Shown: positions 35,239-43,436 of the stretch, in pieces
Position numbering within the stretch: the first letter of the stretch is position 1
How the letters are laid out: each line of letters opens with the position of its first letter
Assembly (NCBI GenBank): GCA_965232595.1
Contig: OZ246983.1
Coordinates: 3,410,001 to 3,474,000 of the forward strand
Direction of reading: 5' to 3'
Origin: SZUA-309 sp965232595
GTDB lineage: Bacteria > Pseudomonadota > Gammaproteobacteria > Pseudomonadales > Azotimanducaceae
DNA: 64,000 nucleotides
Notes under the pieces: model-generated
Told to the model about the DNA's origin: nothing
The model's database searches: none
Seen by the model: the letters and a program-made list of their open reading frames with translations, nothing else
Translations under genes and position numbers: made by a program

Positions 35239-36111
35239 ATGAGTTACGCGAAGCCTGAATACCTGATCGAAGCACAAGCGCTGGCGGATCGTCTGAACGA
35301 CGCCGGCCTGAAGATCTTCGACGCCACCGTGCACCTGGTGCCGGCAGAAAAGGGATACCGCGCCGAGTCGGGGCTGGCGGATTACGAGCAGGGCCACATC
35401 CCGGGTGCCGCGTTCCTCGACCAGATTCGCGCGGTGTCGGATACCAGCACCGGGCTCGGCTTCTCGCTGCCGGCGCCGGACGCGCTGCAGGCTGGACTAC
35501 GCGATGCCGGGATCTGCGAGGGAGATCGGGTGGTCGTTTACTCGACCGGGCACATGATGTGGGCCACCAGGGCCTGGTGGCTCCTGCATTACGCCGGCCT
35601 CAGTGACGTCGCGGTGCTGAACGGCGGCTTCAGAGCCTGGCAGCAGGCCGGGCTCGACGTCAGCACCGAATCCGTGACCTATGCCGCCGGCGATGTAACC
35701 GTCCGACCGAGGCCCGAGCGCTTCGTTGACCAGGCGGAAGTGCTGGCGGCTATCGGCAACGACGCCGTCTGCACGGTGAACGCCTTGTCACCGGACGTGT
35801 ACACGGGCGAAGGCAAGATGAGCTACGGGCGCAAAGGCCACATCACCGGCTCGGTGAACGTCTACTACGATGAGCTGCTCGACGAGGGCCGATTCCGCCC
35901 GGCGGAAGCGCTGGAAGCAGCGCTGTCGAGCAAAGGGCTGCTCGCTGCCAATCGGGTCATCGCCTACTGCGGTGGTGGGATCTCAGCAACCATCGACGCG
36001 CTGGCCTGTCTGCTGGTCGGCAAAGAGGCTGTCGCTGTCTACGATGGCTCCATGTCGGAGTGGGTTCGGGACGAAAGCCTGCCCATGACCGAGGGCGCTG
36101 AGCCTGGCTGA
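35239..36111 (+). CDS. sulfurtransferase with two rhodanese domains
   Basis: The ATG at 35239 has AAGGGGA upstream. The 290-residue protein has two rhodanese domains: an inactive amino-terminal one (GHIPGAAFLDQIRAVSD and VVVYSTGHMMWATRAWWLL) and a carboxy-terminal one with the active cysteine Cys244 in AYCGGGISA. It would move a sulfane sulfur to an acceptor such as cyanide or a thiol. The active-site loop CGGGIS is uncharged, unlike CRKGVT of rhodanese or CGSGVT of mercaptopyruvate sulfurtransferase, and is nearer the latter. It follows the P1 peptidase by 37 bases on the same strand, possibly as the last gene of the operon. Confidence 0.9.
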   Translation: MSYAKPEYLIEAQALADRLNDAGLKIFDATVHLVPAEKGYRAESGLADYEQGHIPGAAFLDQIRAVSDTSTGLGFSLPAPDALQAGLRDAGICEGDRVVVYSTGHMMWATRAWWLLHYAGLSDVAVLNGGFRAWQQAGLDVSTESVTYAAGDVTVRPRPERFVDQAEVLAAIGNDAVCTVNALSPDVYTGEGKMSYGRKGHITGSVNVYYDELLDEGRFRPAEALEAALSSKGLLAANRVIAYCGGGISATIDALACLLVGKEAVAVYDGSMSEWVRDESLPMTEGAEPG

Positions 36112-36125
36112 CTGAAGGCCGCCGC

Positions 36126-36695
36126 TCAACGGGCCATTGCGTAAAACTCGTCGTTCGGTCGCATCGCGGACAGGTTGGCCAGACGGTTGCTCTGGGCGAA
36201 GAAAGCGCTGATGGCGCCGATGTCCCAGATGTCGTCGTCAGTGAAGCCGTGGTCACGCAATGCTGCAAAGTCCTTATCGCTCACCGTGGCCGCCTCCCGG
36301 CTGACCTTCATGGCGAAATCGAGCATGGCCCGCTGGCGGTCCGTTACGTCTGCCTTGCGATAGTTGATGGCGACCTGGTCGGCGATCAGCGGGTTCTTCG
36401 CGCGAATCCGGAGAATGGCGCCGTGAGCAACCACGCAGTACTGGCACTCGTTGGCGGCTGAGGTGGCGACCACGATCATTTCCCGCTCCGCCTTGCTGAG
36501 CCCGCTGTCCTTCTCCATGAGCGCATCATGGTGGGCGAAGAACGCCCGGAACTCGTCCGGCCGGTGGGCAAGCGCCAGGAACACGTTCGGCACGAAGCCC
36601 GACTTTTCCTGCACGGCCTCGATCCGGCTGCGGATGTCGTCCGGCAGGTCCTTAAGCTTCGGTACCGGGAAGCGGCTGACGGGCTGATCTGACAT
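36126..36695 (-). CDS. peroxidase-related AhpD-like protein (carboxymuconolactone decarboxylase family)
   Basis: This 189-residue helical protein has the AhpD active site ANECQYCVVAHGAILR, with the redox pair CxxC and a histidine four residues on, near residues 80-90. SGFVPNVFLALAHRPDEFRAFFAHHDALM is typical of the peroxidase-related subgroup. It would reduce peroxides with a thiol partner. The ATG is preceded by AGGAA. It is the last of a leftward run of VOC protein, ATPase and AhpD, with 45 bases to the ATPase. The carboxy terminus ANLSAMRPNDEFYAMAR also matches the subgroup. Its electron donor is not in the window. Confidence 0.92.
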   Translation of the reverse strand: MSDQPVSRFPVPKLKDLPDDIRSRIEAVQEKSGFVPNVFLALAHRPDEFRAFFAHHDALMEKDSGLSKAEREMIVVATSAANECQYCVVAHGAILRIRAKNPLIADQVAINYRKADVTDRQRAMLDFAMKVSREAATVSDKDFAALRDHGFTDDDIWDIGAISAFFAQSNRLANLSAMRPNDEFYAMAR

Positions 36696-36740
36696 CTGAA
36701 GTTCCTGCGGCTTGAAGGTGAAGGGCCCAGTCTAGTGCTT

Positions 36741-37529
36741 TCAGAGGTGACGCAGGAAGGACTCCGGGTTGTTCAGAAAAGCCCGGGTCAGGCTGACGTG
36801 CTCCACGTCGTCCCAATCCACCGGCGCAGGTGGAGACTGATTGAAGTCCAGGATCTGCGCTTCCGGTAGCGCCATCAGGATCGGCGAGTGGGTTGCGATG
36901 ATGAACTGGGCGCCGCCCGCGACGGCATCCTGGATCATGGCGATGAGAGCGATGACGTTGGTGGGGGAGAGCGGGGTCTCCGGTTCGTCCATCAGGTAGA
37001 GGCCGGCCTTGTTGATCCTGGCGCGAAACAGGTCCAGGTACAGCTCGCCGTGTGACCGCGCAAAGGGATCAGCGCCGTAGCGCTGCCGCAGCGCTTCCGA
37101 TTGAGCGCGAGCCATCGCCACGGCCCGCTCTCTGCCCCAGTCGCCGGTAATGCTCTCGGCGAGCTCCGACGCGATCGTTTCGTGCTCGCGGGTTGCCGTC
37201 TGCACGGATTGCAGAAAGCCAGTGACATCATCGGCACGGAAGAAAAACCCGTGCCGAACGGGTGCGCTGCGGGCGAAGCGGAACGACGGCAGGGCAGCTC
37301 TTGCCGAGGTCATCAGCGGATGGTCTTCCACCGCCTGCTGGCCAAGGGACGGCAGCCGGTGGCCGGCGGCGATGATCTCCAGCAGCGTCGATTTCCCGCA
37401 ACCGTTGTCGCCGATCAGAAAGGTGACGGGCGCTGTGAAGTCGAGCCCCTCGAACGACTCGAACAGAGGCAACGTGAAGGGATGGCCCTCACCGGCCTCC
37501 CGCAGCGTCAGGGAGCGCAGCAGCGTCAT
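36741..37529 (-). CDS. ABC-type/AAA predicted ATPase (SMC-like)
   Basis: This 262-residue protein has an ABC-class nucleotide-binding core: Walker A GDNGCGKST at residues 42-50 and Walker B LYLMDEPETPLSP near residue 175, followed by the histidine switch IIATHSPILMALP. There is no transmembrane part and no coiled coil, so it belongs to the stand-alone predicted ATPases close to the OLD/AAA_21 group. Short stand-alone versions are widespread and have no agreed role; longer ones with nucleases act in phage defence, but no nuclease or toxin is next to it here. It is nine bases from the VOC gene and leads to AhpD. Confidence 0.85.
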   Translation of the reverse strand: MTLLRSLTLREAGEGHPFTLPLFESFEGLDFTAPVTFLIGDNGCGKSTLLEIIAAGHRLPSLGQQAVEDHPLMTSARAALPSFRFARSAPVRHGFFFRADDVTGFLQSVQTATREHETIASELAESITGDWGRERAVAMARAQSEALRQRYGADPFARSHGELYLDLFRARINKAGLYLMDEPETPLSPTNVIALIAMIQDAVAGGAQFIIATHSPILMALPEAQILDFNQSPPAPVDWDDVEHVSLTRAFLNNPESFLRHL

Positions 37530-37538
37530 CGCGCCCGG

Positions 37539-38135
37539 TCAGCCGTCAGGCTTTTCTTGAGCGTTGCGTCTGGCGTCAAACAGCTCGCCATAACCCGGAT
37601 ACCCGTTCAGCACCTCGATGGCCACACCCAGCGGCGGGCCAACCGCTTCGCGCAGCAGCTCCGGGGTCGGCAGCTCGCGCCCGGCCGCCAGTTCCGCATC
37701 CACGTGTGCCTGCATCTGCCGGAACACCTCTGCCCGACGCTGCTGCTCTTCGGCCTCCAGCTTCCCTTCGAAAAACAGGCGGTTCCCCCAGGGATCCTCG
37801 ATGACGACCTCGGGAAACTCGTAGGGCGGTGCCCTCTGGATCTCGACGGAGTTCGGCCGGCGGCTGTTCCACTCTGCCGCGAGGGTATCCAGATGGGTGA
37901 CGTCCAGGTGGATAGACGCTGGTCCGGGCGCATCGGGGTGTTCGTTCAGCATGAAGGTGAACTGGCCCCGTGACAGGAAGCCGACGGCCGGCAACCCGGG
38001 CGCTTCCCGCCACTCGGAGTCGAGGTTGAATCCCAGCCAGCCGACGTAGTGCGCCAGTGCCTGATCGAAGTCGCCAACCCGAAGGGCGGGACGTGGTGCG
38101 TGCAGCTCGGGTTCGGTGGGAGTTTTGCCGCCCAT
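37539..38135 (-). CDS. VOC/glyoxalase-superfamily protein with helical carboxy extension
   Basis: The 198-residue protein begins with a bleomycin-resistance/glyoxalase-like domain, about residues 12-125 (ALRVGDFDQALAHYVGWLG, VIEDPWGNRLFFEGK). The remaining 70 residues (EQQRRAEVFRQMQAHVDAEL and onward) are helical and unlike the core. ATG 38135 has GGAGGCAATC upstream. VOC domains bind metals and catalyse lactoylglutathione formation, ring cleavage or drug binding; the metal ligands here are incomplete, so an activity cannot be named. It is first in the leftward run with the ATPase and AhpD. Confidence 0.82.
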   Translation of the reverse strand: MGGKTPTEPELHAPRPALRVGDFDQALAHYVGWLGFNLDSEWREAPGLPAVGFLSRGQFTFMLNEHPDAPGPASIHLDVTHLDTLAAEWNSRRPNSVEIQRAPPYEFPEVVIEDPWGNRLFFEGKLEAEEQQRRAEVFRQMQAHVDAELAAGRELPTPELLREAVGPPLGVAIEVLNGYPGYGELFDARRNAQEKPDG

Positions 38136-38248
38136 GATTGCCTCCTCCAGAAGCTCCGGGCATTCTGATCCGATCGTTCCGGCTGCGCAATTTGCCCGGC
38201 GCGGGCCTACGACGACGCAATGACTAAGGGCTGACCGCGGAACGACAG

Positions 38249-38266
38249 AGCTTTAGAGACAAAGCT
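38249..38266 (+). other. small hairpin just upstream of the Gfo/Idh gene
   Basis: AGCTTT (38249-38254) and AAAGCT (38261-38266) enclose AGAGAC, 11 bases before the start codon and next to the AAAGG ribosome site. It may affect initiation, but the stem is AT-rich and short. Confidence 0.3.
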
Positions 38267-38277
38267 GTAGAAAGGCT

Positions 38278-39351
38278 ATGAAGAGAAAAATCGGTTTCAT
38301 CGGCTGCGGCCACATTGCCAGGTTTCACGCCCGCAACGTGCGCGACGCCATCACCCGGCACGGCATCGATATGGAGTACGACGCGGTCTGTGATCTCGAT
38401 CTGGACCGGGCTCGGGCGTTCGCGGAGATCGGCGGATGCTCACTGGTAACGACCCGGGCCGAGGAGGTGATCGACGCCTGCGATGTGATCTACATCTGCA
38501 CGGAAACCGCTTCGCATCAACAGCTGGTGGCAGCGGCGGTGGCAGCCGGCAAACACATCTTCTGCGAGAAACCGCTGGCGCCGAGCCTCGAGGACGCCAG
38601 AGCGATGGCGGAGGTTGTCGTTGGCGCTGGGATCACCCATCAGGTCGGTCTGGTGCTCCACTTCAGCCCCGTGTACCGGGTGCTCGCGGCGCTGATGGAG
38701 GACGATCTGGGGCCGCTGCTGTCGGCCCACATGCGCGACGATCAGTGCTTCCCCATAGGCGATCACTACGGATCGACCTGGCGAGCAGATCCTGCGCGGG
38801 CCGGTAGCGGCACCCTGCTCGAGCACTCTATCCACGACCTGGACCTGTTCCGGCGGCTGTTCGGGGAGATAAGCGCCGTTCAGTGTCATACCCGGGAAAC
38901 CTCAGGTCATGCGGGCATCGAGGATGTGGCGCACGTTCGCTTCCTGCATCAGGCCGGCCACAGCAGCACGCTGGCGAGCATCTGGCATGCCATGCCGGAA
39001 CGGCAGTCGAGCCGCTCGCTGGAGATCTTCTTCGAGCAGGCCCGGTTTACCACGGAAAGCGACTACTTCGGCGCGATCAGGGTAGAACCCGCCGGTCAGG
39101 AGGCACACACGCTTTCGCACGACGAGGTGCTCAACCGGTTCATGGACCTCGAAGGTCTGAACCCGGCAGACGAAGATCTGCGCAGCCTGGCAGGCCTGGG
39201 TGATCGCCGTTTTCTCGAAGCCGTGGTCCGGGGCGAGCCGGCCACCCCTTCGTTTGCCGATGCGCTCCGTGCGCATGAGATCGTCGATGCCTGTTATCGG
39301 AGCGCCGCCTCGGAACCGCTGCCGGGACAGACCATCGCCCCGGAAGGCTGA
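38278..39351 (+). CDS. Gfo/Idh/MocA family oxidoreductase
   Basis: This 357-residue enzyme has the NAD(P)-binding amino end IGFIGCGHIARFHARN and the family signature HIFCEKPLAPSLEDAR near residue 95 with the catalytic lysine. The carboxy-terminal alpha/beta domain has GSGTLLEHSIHDLDLFRRL, with the His-x3-Asp-type pair expected for substrate binding. Members oxidise sugars, inositol or related polyols. ATG 38278 is preceded by AAAGG and a small hairpin. The gene stands alone between a leftward VOC gene and the DUF1800 gene, so the substrate cannot be inferred. Confidence 0.9.
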   Translation: MKRKIGFIGCGHIARFHARNVRDAITRHGIDMEYDAVCDLDLDRARAFAEIGGCSLVTTRAEEVIDACDVIYICTETASHQQLVAAAVAAGKHIFCEKPLAPSLEDARAMAEVVVGAGITHQVGLVLHFSPVYRVLAALMEDDLGPLLSAHMRDDQCFPIGDHYGSTWRADPARAGSGTLLEHSIHDLDLFRRLFGEISAVQCHTRETSGHAGIEDVAHVRFLHQAGHSSTLASIWHAMPERQSSRSLEIFFEQARFTTESDYFGAIRVEPAGQEAHTLSHDEVLNRFMDLEGLNPADEDLRSLAGLGDRRFLEAVVRGEPATPSFADALRAHEIVDACYRSAASEPLPGQTIAPEG

Positions 39352-39419
39352 GTTTCTGCTGGCGACGGCCATTTCCGCGGCCAGGTCAACCGATGAGGCC
39401 CTGCTGCGTTGATTAGGAT

Positions 39420-40829
39420 ATGAGCAGTTCAAGCCAGTCCCTGACCAGCGCTGAATCCAGCGAAGCCTATCGAGCGGCCAACCACTTCGGGCTCGGCGCC
39501 TGCGCCGCAGATCTGCAGGCAGCGCGGGCAGATCCACGGGGTTGGCTGCAGGCACAACTCGAGCCCCTATCTCCTGGGCCGCCGGCGCCGCCAAGCCGGC
39601 AGGTGCTTAATGAATCTCTGGCTGCCCGATCTGCGCGGCGACAGGCTCAACAAGGTGCGGATGGCGATCCTGAGAGGATCGCTGCGCTCGAAGCGGAGCA
39701 GAAGCGGTTCAGGCGCCAGGCCCGTGGTCAGCTCAGCGAGCAGACCATCGCCCAGTTCGAGCACCTGGCGGGCACGGCTGCGCCGTATCAGGAGCGCCTG
39801 GTGCGCTTCTGGTTCAACCACTTCACGGTGTCGGTCCAGGGCCGGCCGCAACTCATTGGTGCCTGCCTGCCGTTCGAGAACGAGGTGATCCGGCCGGGGC
39901 TCGGCGGGCACTTCGCCGACCTGCTGCTGAACGTCACTGCACATCCGGTGATGCTGTCCTACCTGGACAATGCCCAGTCCATCGGCCCGGATTCGCGGGC
40001 CGGCCGGCGCAGCGGCCGGGGGCTCAACGAAAACCTGGCCAGGGAAATCCTCGAGCTGCATACCCTGGGTGTCGACGGCGGCTACCAGCAGGATGACATC
40101 AGGGCGCTCGCCGCCATGCTCACAGGCTGGACGGTCGGCAACGAACGCCTGCGCCGGCTCGGCGCGGAACCGGGCGCCTTTGCCTTCGTGCCGGTGATGC
40201 ATCAGCCCGGCGCCCAGACGTTTCTCGGCAGGCGCTACCCGGAAGGAGGCCAGGAGCAGGCGCTGCAGGCACTGCGAGATCTTGCCAGCCACCCAGCCAC
40301 GGCCGGGTTCGTCGCCGGGAAGCTGGTTCGGCACTTCGTTGCCGATCAGCCGCCGGCAGGCGTCGTCGAGCAGATCAGCCGGGTTTTTCAGGAAACGGAC
40401 GGGCACCTGCCGAGCCTGCATCGGGCGCTGACGGAGTTGCCGCAAGCCTGGTCAACAGCCGAGCGCAAGCTGAAAACGCCCTACGAACTCGTGCTCTCGG
40501 CCCATCGCGGCCTGGCGCTGCCGGTGCAGCGTCCCGGCCAGGTGCTGGGGCCACTCAGGACCATGAACCACGTGCCGTTCACCGCGCCCTCGCCAGCCGG
40601 ATGGCCGGATGAGCGGGCGCACTGGAGTGCACCCAGCGCCCTGATCCAGCGGCTCGAGTGGGGCGTCGCTTACGCCAGCCGGGCTGCCAACCAGGTGGAC
40701 GTCCGCGCTGTCACCGACCTGCTCGTCGCCGCCGAGAGCAGCGAGCTGGCCGGCAGCCTGTCCCGGGCCGAAAGCCCAGCCCAGGCGCTGGGCTTGTTGC
40801 TGGCATCCCCGGACTTTCAATGGAGGTGA
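39420..40829 (+). CDS. DUF1800 family protein
   Basis: This 469-residue protein carries the DUF1800 domain, with YRAANHFGLGA near the amino end, ERLVRFWFNHFTVSVQG near residue 125, GLNENLAREILELHTLGVDGGY near residue 205 and a late ARALTELPQAW-like segment. The family has no proven biochemical function. It is paired with DUF1501 just downstream (four-base gap), as in most genomes that have it. Unlike many relatives, no signal peptide is visible before the domain, though the paired protein has a Tat signal. Such pairs have been linked to export or polymer handling, but that is not established. Confidence 0.88.
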   Translation: MSSSSQSLTSAESSEAYRAANHFGLGACAADLQAARADPRGWLQAQLEPLSPGPPAPPSRQVLNESLAARSARRQAQQGADGDPERIAALEAEQKRFRRQARGQLSEQTIAQFEHLAGTAAPYQERLVRFWFNHFTVSVQGRPQLIGACLPFENEVIRPGLGGHFADLLLNVTAHPVMLSYLDNAQSIGPDSRAGRRSGRGLNENLAREILELHTLGVDGGYQQDDIRALAAMLTGWTVGNERLRRLGAEPGAFAFVPVMHQPGAQTFLGRRYPEGGQEQALQALRDLASHPATAGFVAGKLVRHFVADQPPAGVVEQISRVFQETDGHLPSLHRALTELPQAWSTAERKLKTPYELVLSAHRGLALPVQRPGQVLGPLRTMNHVPFTAPSPAGWPDERAHWSAPSALIQRLEWGVAYASRAANQVDVRAVTDLLVAAESSELAGSLSRAESPAQALGLLLASPDFQWR

Positions 40830-40833
40830 TCGG

Positions 40834-41991
40834 ATGATCTCGCGAAGAACCCTGTTGGGCTCCGCTGCCGTCAGTCTCATCTGGCCGGGCGCGTCAGCTC
40901 TGGCTGGCCCGACCAGCGATCCCAGGTTTGTGCTGCTGATTCTGCGTGGCGGGCTCGATGGTCTGGCTGCGGTACCTGCCTACGGTGACCGGGCCTATCA
41001 GCGGGCACGGGGTGGTCTGGCTGGTCCGGAACCGGGGGCTGTCGGCGGTGGGCTCGACCTGGACGGCTACTTCGCTCTGCATCCGTCCCTCGTCGGTCTG
41101 CATGCCCTCTATCGGCAACAGCAGATGGCCGTGGTGCACGCGGTCGCGCCTCCCTACAGCGCGCGATCCCACTTCGATGGCCAGGACGTGCTGGAGGCGG
41201 GCGTCCGCGAGCCGACAGCCACCAGCTCCGGCTGGCTGTACCGCTCACTGTCGCTGCTGCCCGGCGCCACAGATCCCACCCGGACCGCTCTGGCGCTGGG
41301 TGGCTCGGTGCCGCTGGTGCTGCGCGGTTCTCAGCCGGTGGGCGCCTGGGCGCCGGATGCGCTCCCGGCACCGGACGAAGACACCCTGGCGCGGGTGCTG
41401 CGGCTGTATGCGGCGGATCCGTTGCTCGGACCCAGCCTCGAGAAGGGCATGGCAACGGCAGAGATGGCTGCGGTGAGCCAGCGGGTTGGTCGCGGTGATC
41501 TGACCGACCTGGCGCGTGCCGCTGCTGGCTTTCTCACTCATCCGGAGGGCCCACGGATCGCAGTCCTGGAGGCGGGCGGCTGGGATACCCACGCGAACCA
41601 GCAGGCTCAGCTCAACAACCGCCTCAGCAACTTCGATCGGGCGATTGCCGAGCTGCACGACGGCCTCGGCGATTACTGGCGGCAGACGGTGGTGCTGGTG
41701 GTCACCGAGTTCGGGCGCACCGTGGCTATGAACGGCACCAATGGCACCGATCACGGGGTTGGCGGCGTGGCTTTTGCGCTGGGCGGGGCGATTGCCGGTG
41801 GCCGGATTTACGGCGACTGGCCGGGGCTGGCCAACCTCCACGAAGGCAGAGACCTGCGGCCGACGACCGATCTGCGCAGCGTCTTCCGGTCGGTGCTGAC
41901 CGCACATCTAGGGGTGGACGGCAATGCCGTGGACGCCCTGGTGTTCCCCGATGACCGGGTGCCTGCCATCGAAGGGCTGATTCGAGCCTGA
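40834..41991 (+). CDS. DUF1501 family protein, Tat-exported
   Basis: This 385-residue protein opens with a twin-arginine signal (ISRRTLLGSAAVSLIWPGAS). The DUF1501 domain shows LILRGGLDGLAAVPAYGD, YSARSHFDGQDVLEAG and a carboxy part with VLEAGGWDTHANQ and VTEFGRTVAMNGTNGTDHG. The fold belongs to the alkaline-phosphatase-like/sulfatase superfamily, and the conserved His and Asp residues suggest metal binding, but no substrate is known. It follows DUF1800 with GGAGGTGA upstream, and the two are almost surely co-translated. Export of one partner but not visibly the other is unusual and noted separately. Confidence 0.9.
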   Translation: MISRRTLLGSAAVSLIWPGASALAGPTSDPRFVLLILRGGLDGLAAVPAYGDRAYQRARGGLAGPEPGAVGGGLDLDGYFALHPSLVGLHALYRQQQMAVVHAVAPPYSARSHFDGQDVLEAGVREPTATSSGWLYRSLSLLPGATDPTRTALALGGSVPLVLRGSQPVGAWAPDALPAPDEDTLARVLRLYAADPLLGPSLEKGMATAEMAAVSQRVGRGDLTDLARAAAGFLTHPEGPRIAVLEAGGWDTHANQQAQLNNRLSNFDRAIAELHDGLGDYWRQTVVLVVTEFGRTVAMNGTNGTDHGVGGVAFALGGAIAGGRIYGDWPGLANLHEGRDLRPTTDLRSVFRSVLTAHLGVDGNAVDALVFPDDRVPAIEGLIRA

Positions 41992-42071
41992 ACGGGTGGC
42001 CCCAGCCCTTTCCTCGCCACTTTGGCCCTGCTAACTTCGGCGCCAGTGATAGGTGGATGTCAGGGGAAACC

Positions 42072-42695
42072 ATGAAGAGATTGGGCGCGGTGCTCTACAA
42101 CGATTTCGAGCTGCTGGATGCGTACGGACCGCTGGAGATGTTCGGCTGCCTGGGCGAGCAGGTGGAGATTGTTGTGATCGCGGAGGAGAAAGGTCCGGTG
42201 AAGTCGTCCGGCGGCCCGAAGACGCTGGCGGAATACGACTTCAATGATGCCCCGGAACTGGATCTGATCCTGCTGCCCGGCGGCTTCGGCACCATCCCGG
42301 AGCTGGAAAACGAAGCGATGCTGAACTTCCTGCGCGAGCGCGGGCCGAAATCAGAAATCACCATGAGCGTCTGCTCCGGTTCAGCCCTGCTGGCCAAGGC
42401 CGGCCTGCTCGACGGGCTGCCGGCCACCTCAAACAAGATGTTCTTCTCGTTGGCGAGCACCCAGAGCGACGCGGTCAAGTGGAAAGAGGCGGCCCGCTGG
42501 GTGGATGCGGGACAGTACGTCACCTCGTCCGGGGTGTCGGCCGGCACCGACATGGCGCTGGCGGTCATCGCCCGGCTGTTTGGCGCTGAAGCGGCGGATT
42601 CCGTTGCGCGCTTCACTGAGTATCAGTGGCACACGGACGCCGACGATGACCCGTTCAAGGCCTACCTGAATCAGGCTGAAGGCCTGCCTGGCTGA
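42072..42695 (+). CDS. DJ-1/PfpI family protein
   Basis: This 207-residue protein has the DJ-1/PfpI fold with the nucleophile elbow MSVCSGSALLAKAGLLDG, placing the cysteine at residue 101. DFELLDAYGPLEMF and LILLPGGFGT are also typical. The transcription-factor tail of the AraC-linked versions is absent. Isonitrile hydratase is a characterised member of this branch; others are glyoxalase III or chaperone-like. ATG 42072 is chosen over 42057 because AGGGGAAAC lies just before it. It is six bases from an ICMT-like gene. The substrate is unknown. Confidence 0.88.
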   Translation: MKRLGAVLYNDFELLDAYGPLEMFGCLGEQVEIVVIAEEKGPVKSSGGPKTLAEYDFNDAPELDLILLPGGFGTIPELENEAMLNFLRERGPKSEITMSVCSGSALLAKAGLLDGLPATSNKMFFSLASTQSDAVKWKEAARWVDAGQYVTSSGVSAGTDMALAVIARLFGAEAADSVARFTEYQWHTDADDDPFKAYLNQAEGLPG

Positions 42696-42701
42696 GCGCC
42701 C

Positions 42702-43397
42702 ATGGCTGACCGGGAGCTGAGCACCGCCCAGACCATCATCCGGCTGGTACTGCTGTCAGCCATCTTCCCGCTGCTGCTGTTTCCGTTTGCCGGCCGCTGG
42801 GACTGGGGCATGGGCTGGGCGCTGGTGGCCATCATCGCCGCCGCCACCCTGCTCAGCCGCATTCTGCTGCTGCGCGTGCACCCGGATCTGATCGACGAAC
42901 GGGCAAGCTCGCTGGACGCGGAGAACGCCAAACCCTGGGACAAAGTGCTGGCGCCGGCCATGGGCCTGACGCCTATGCTGGTGCTGGTGGTGGCTGGGCT
43001 CGACGAGCGCTTCCAGTGGTCGACGCCGTTCGCCCTGTGGGCGCAGCTGACCGGGCTGCTGCTCGCGGCGGTGGGTTACGGCATCGCCACCTGGGCCATG
43101 CTGGCGAACCGGTTCTTTTCCGGCGTGGTGCGGATACAGACCGAGCGCGGTCACCAGACCGTCGACGCTGGCCCCTATCGTTTCGTTCGCCACCCCGGCT
43201 ACGCCGGCAGCCTGCTGGCCGGCCTCGGCTTTCCGCTGGCGCTGTCCTCGACCTGGGCGTTTCTGCCGTTGCTGGTGGTGTTCCTGGTCACGGTGATCCG
43301 GACCCGATTGGAGGACCTGACGCTGCGTGAGGAGCTCACCGGCTACGTGGAGTTCAGCGAGCGTACCCGCTATCGGCTGCTGCCCGGGGTCTGGTAG
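42702..43397 (+). CDS. ICMT/PEMT-type membrane methyltransferase
   Basis: The 231-residue integral membrane protein has about five membrane segments and the isoprenylcysteine/phospholipid methyltransferase signature GPYRFVRHPGYAGSLLAGLG near residue 160, where the RHP-x-Y element binds S-adenosylmethionine, followed by RTRLEDLTLREELTGYVEF. Bacterial members methylate lipids or small molecules; prenylated proteins are not expected here. It starts six bases after the DJ-1 stop, so the two form an operon. The substrate is not known. A weak inverted repeat (CAGGAC/GTCCTG, 43408-43427) follows and may end transcription. Confidence 0.85.
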   Translation: MADRELSTAQTIIRLVLLSAIFPLLLFPFAGRWDWGMGWALVAIIAAATLLSRILLLRVHPDLIDERASSLDAENAKPWDKVLAPAMGLTPMLVLVVAGLDERFQWSTPFALWAQLTGLLLAAVGYGIATWAMLANRFFSGVVRIQTERGHQTVDAGPYRFVRHPGYAGSLLAGLGFPLALSSTWAFLPLLVVFLVTVIRTRLEDLTLREELTGYVEFSERTRYRLLPGVW

Positions 43398-43436
43398 CCA
43401 ACCCTGCCAGGACGTTAGCTGGTCCTGTCTGCGTTT

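Noticed and set aside
36741..37529. Phage-defence system built on the SMC-like ATPase
   Set aside because: No nuclease, toxin, methylase or other effector is adjacent; the neighbours are a VOC protein and an AhpD-like protein.
43408..43427. Terminator between the ICMT and zinc-ribbon genes
   Set aside because: Only a 6-bp stem without a T run was found, so it is mentioned with the gene and not listed as a terminator.
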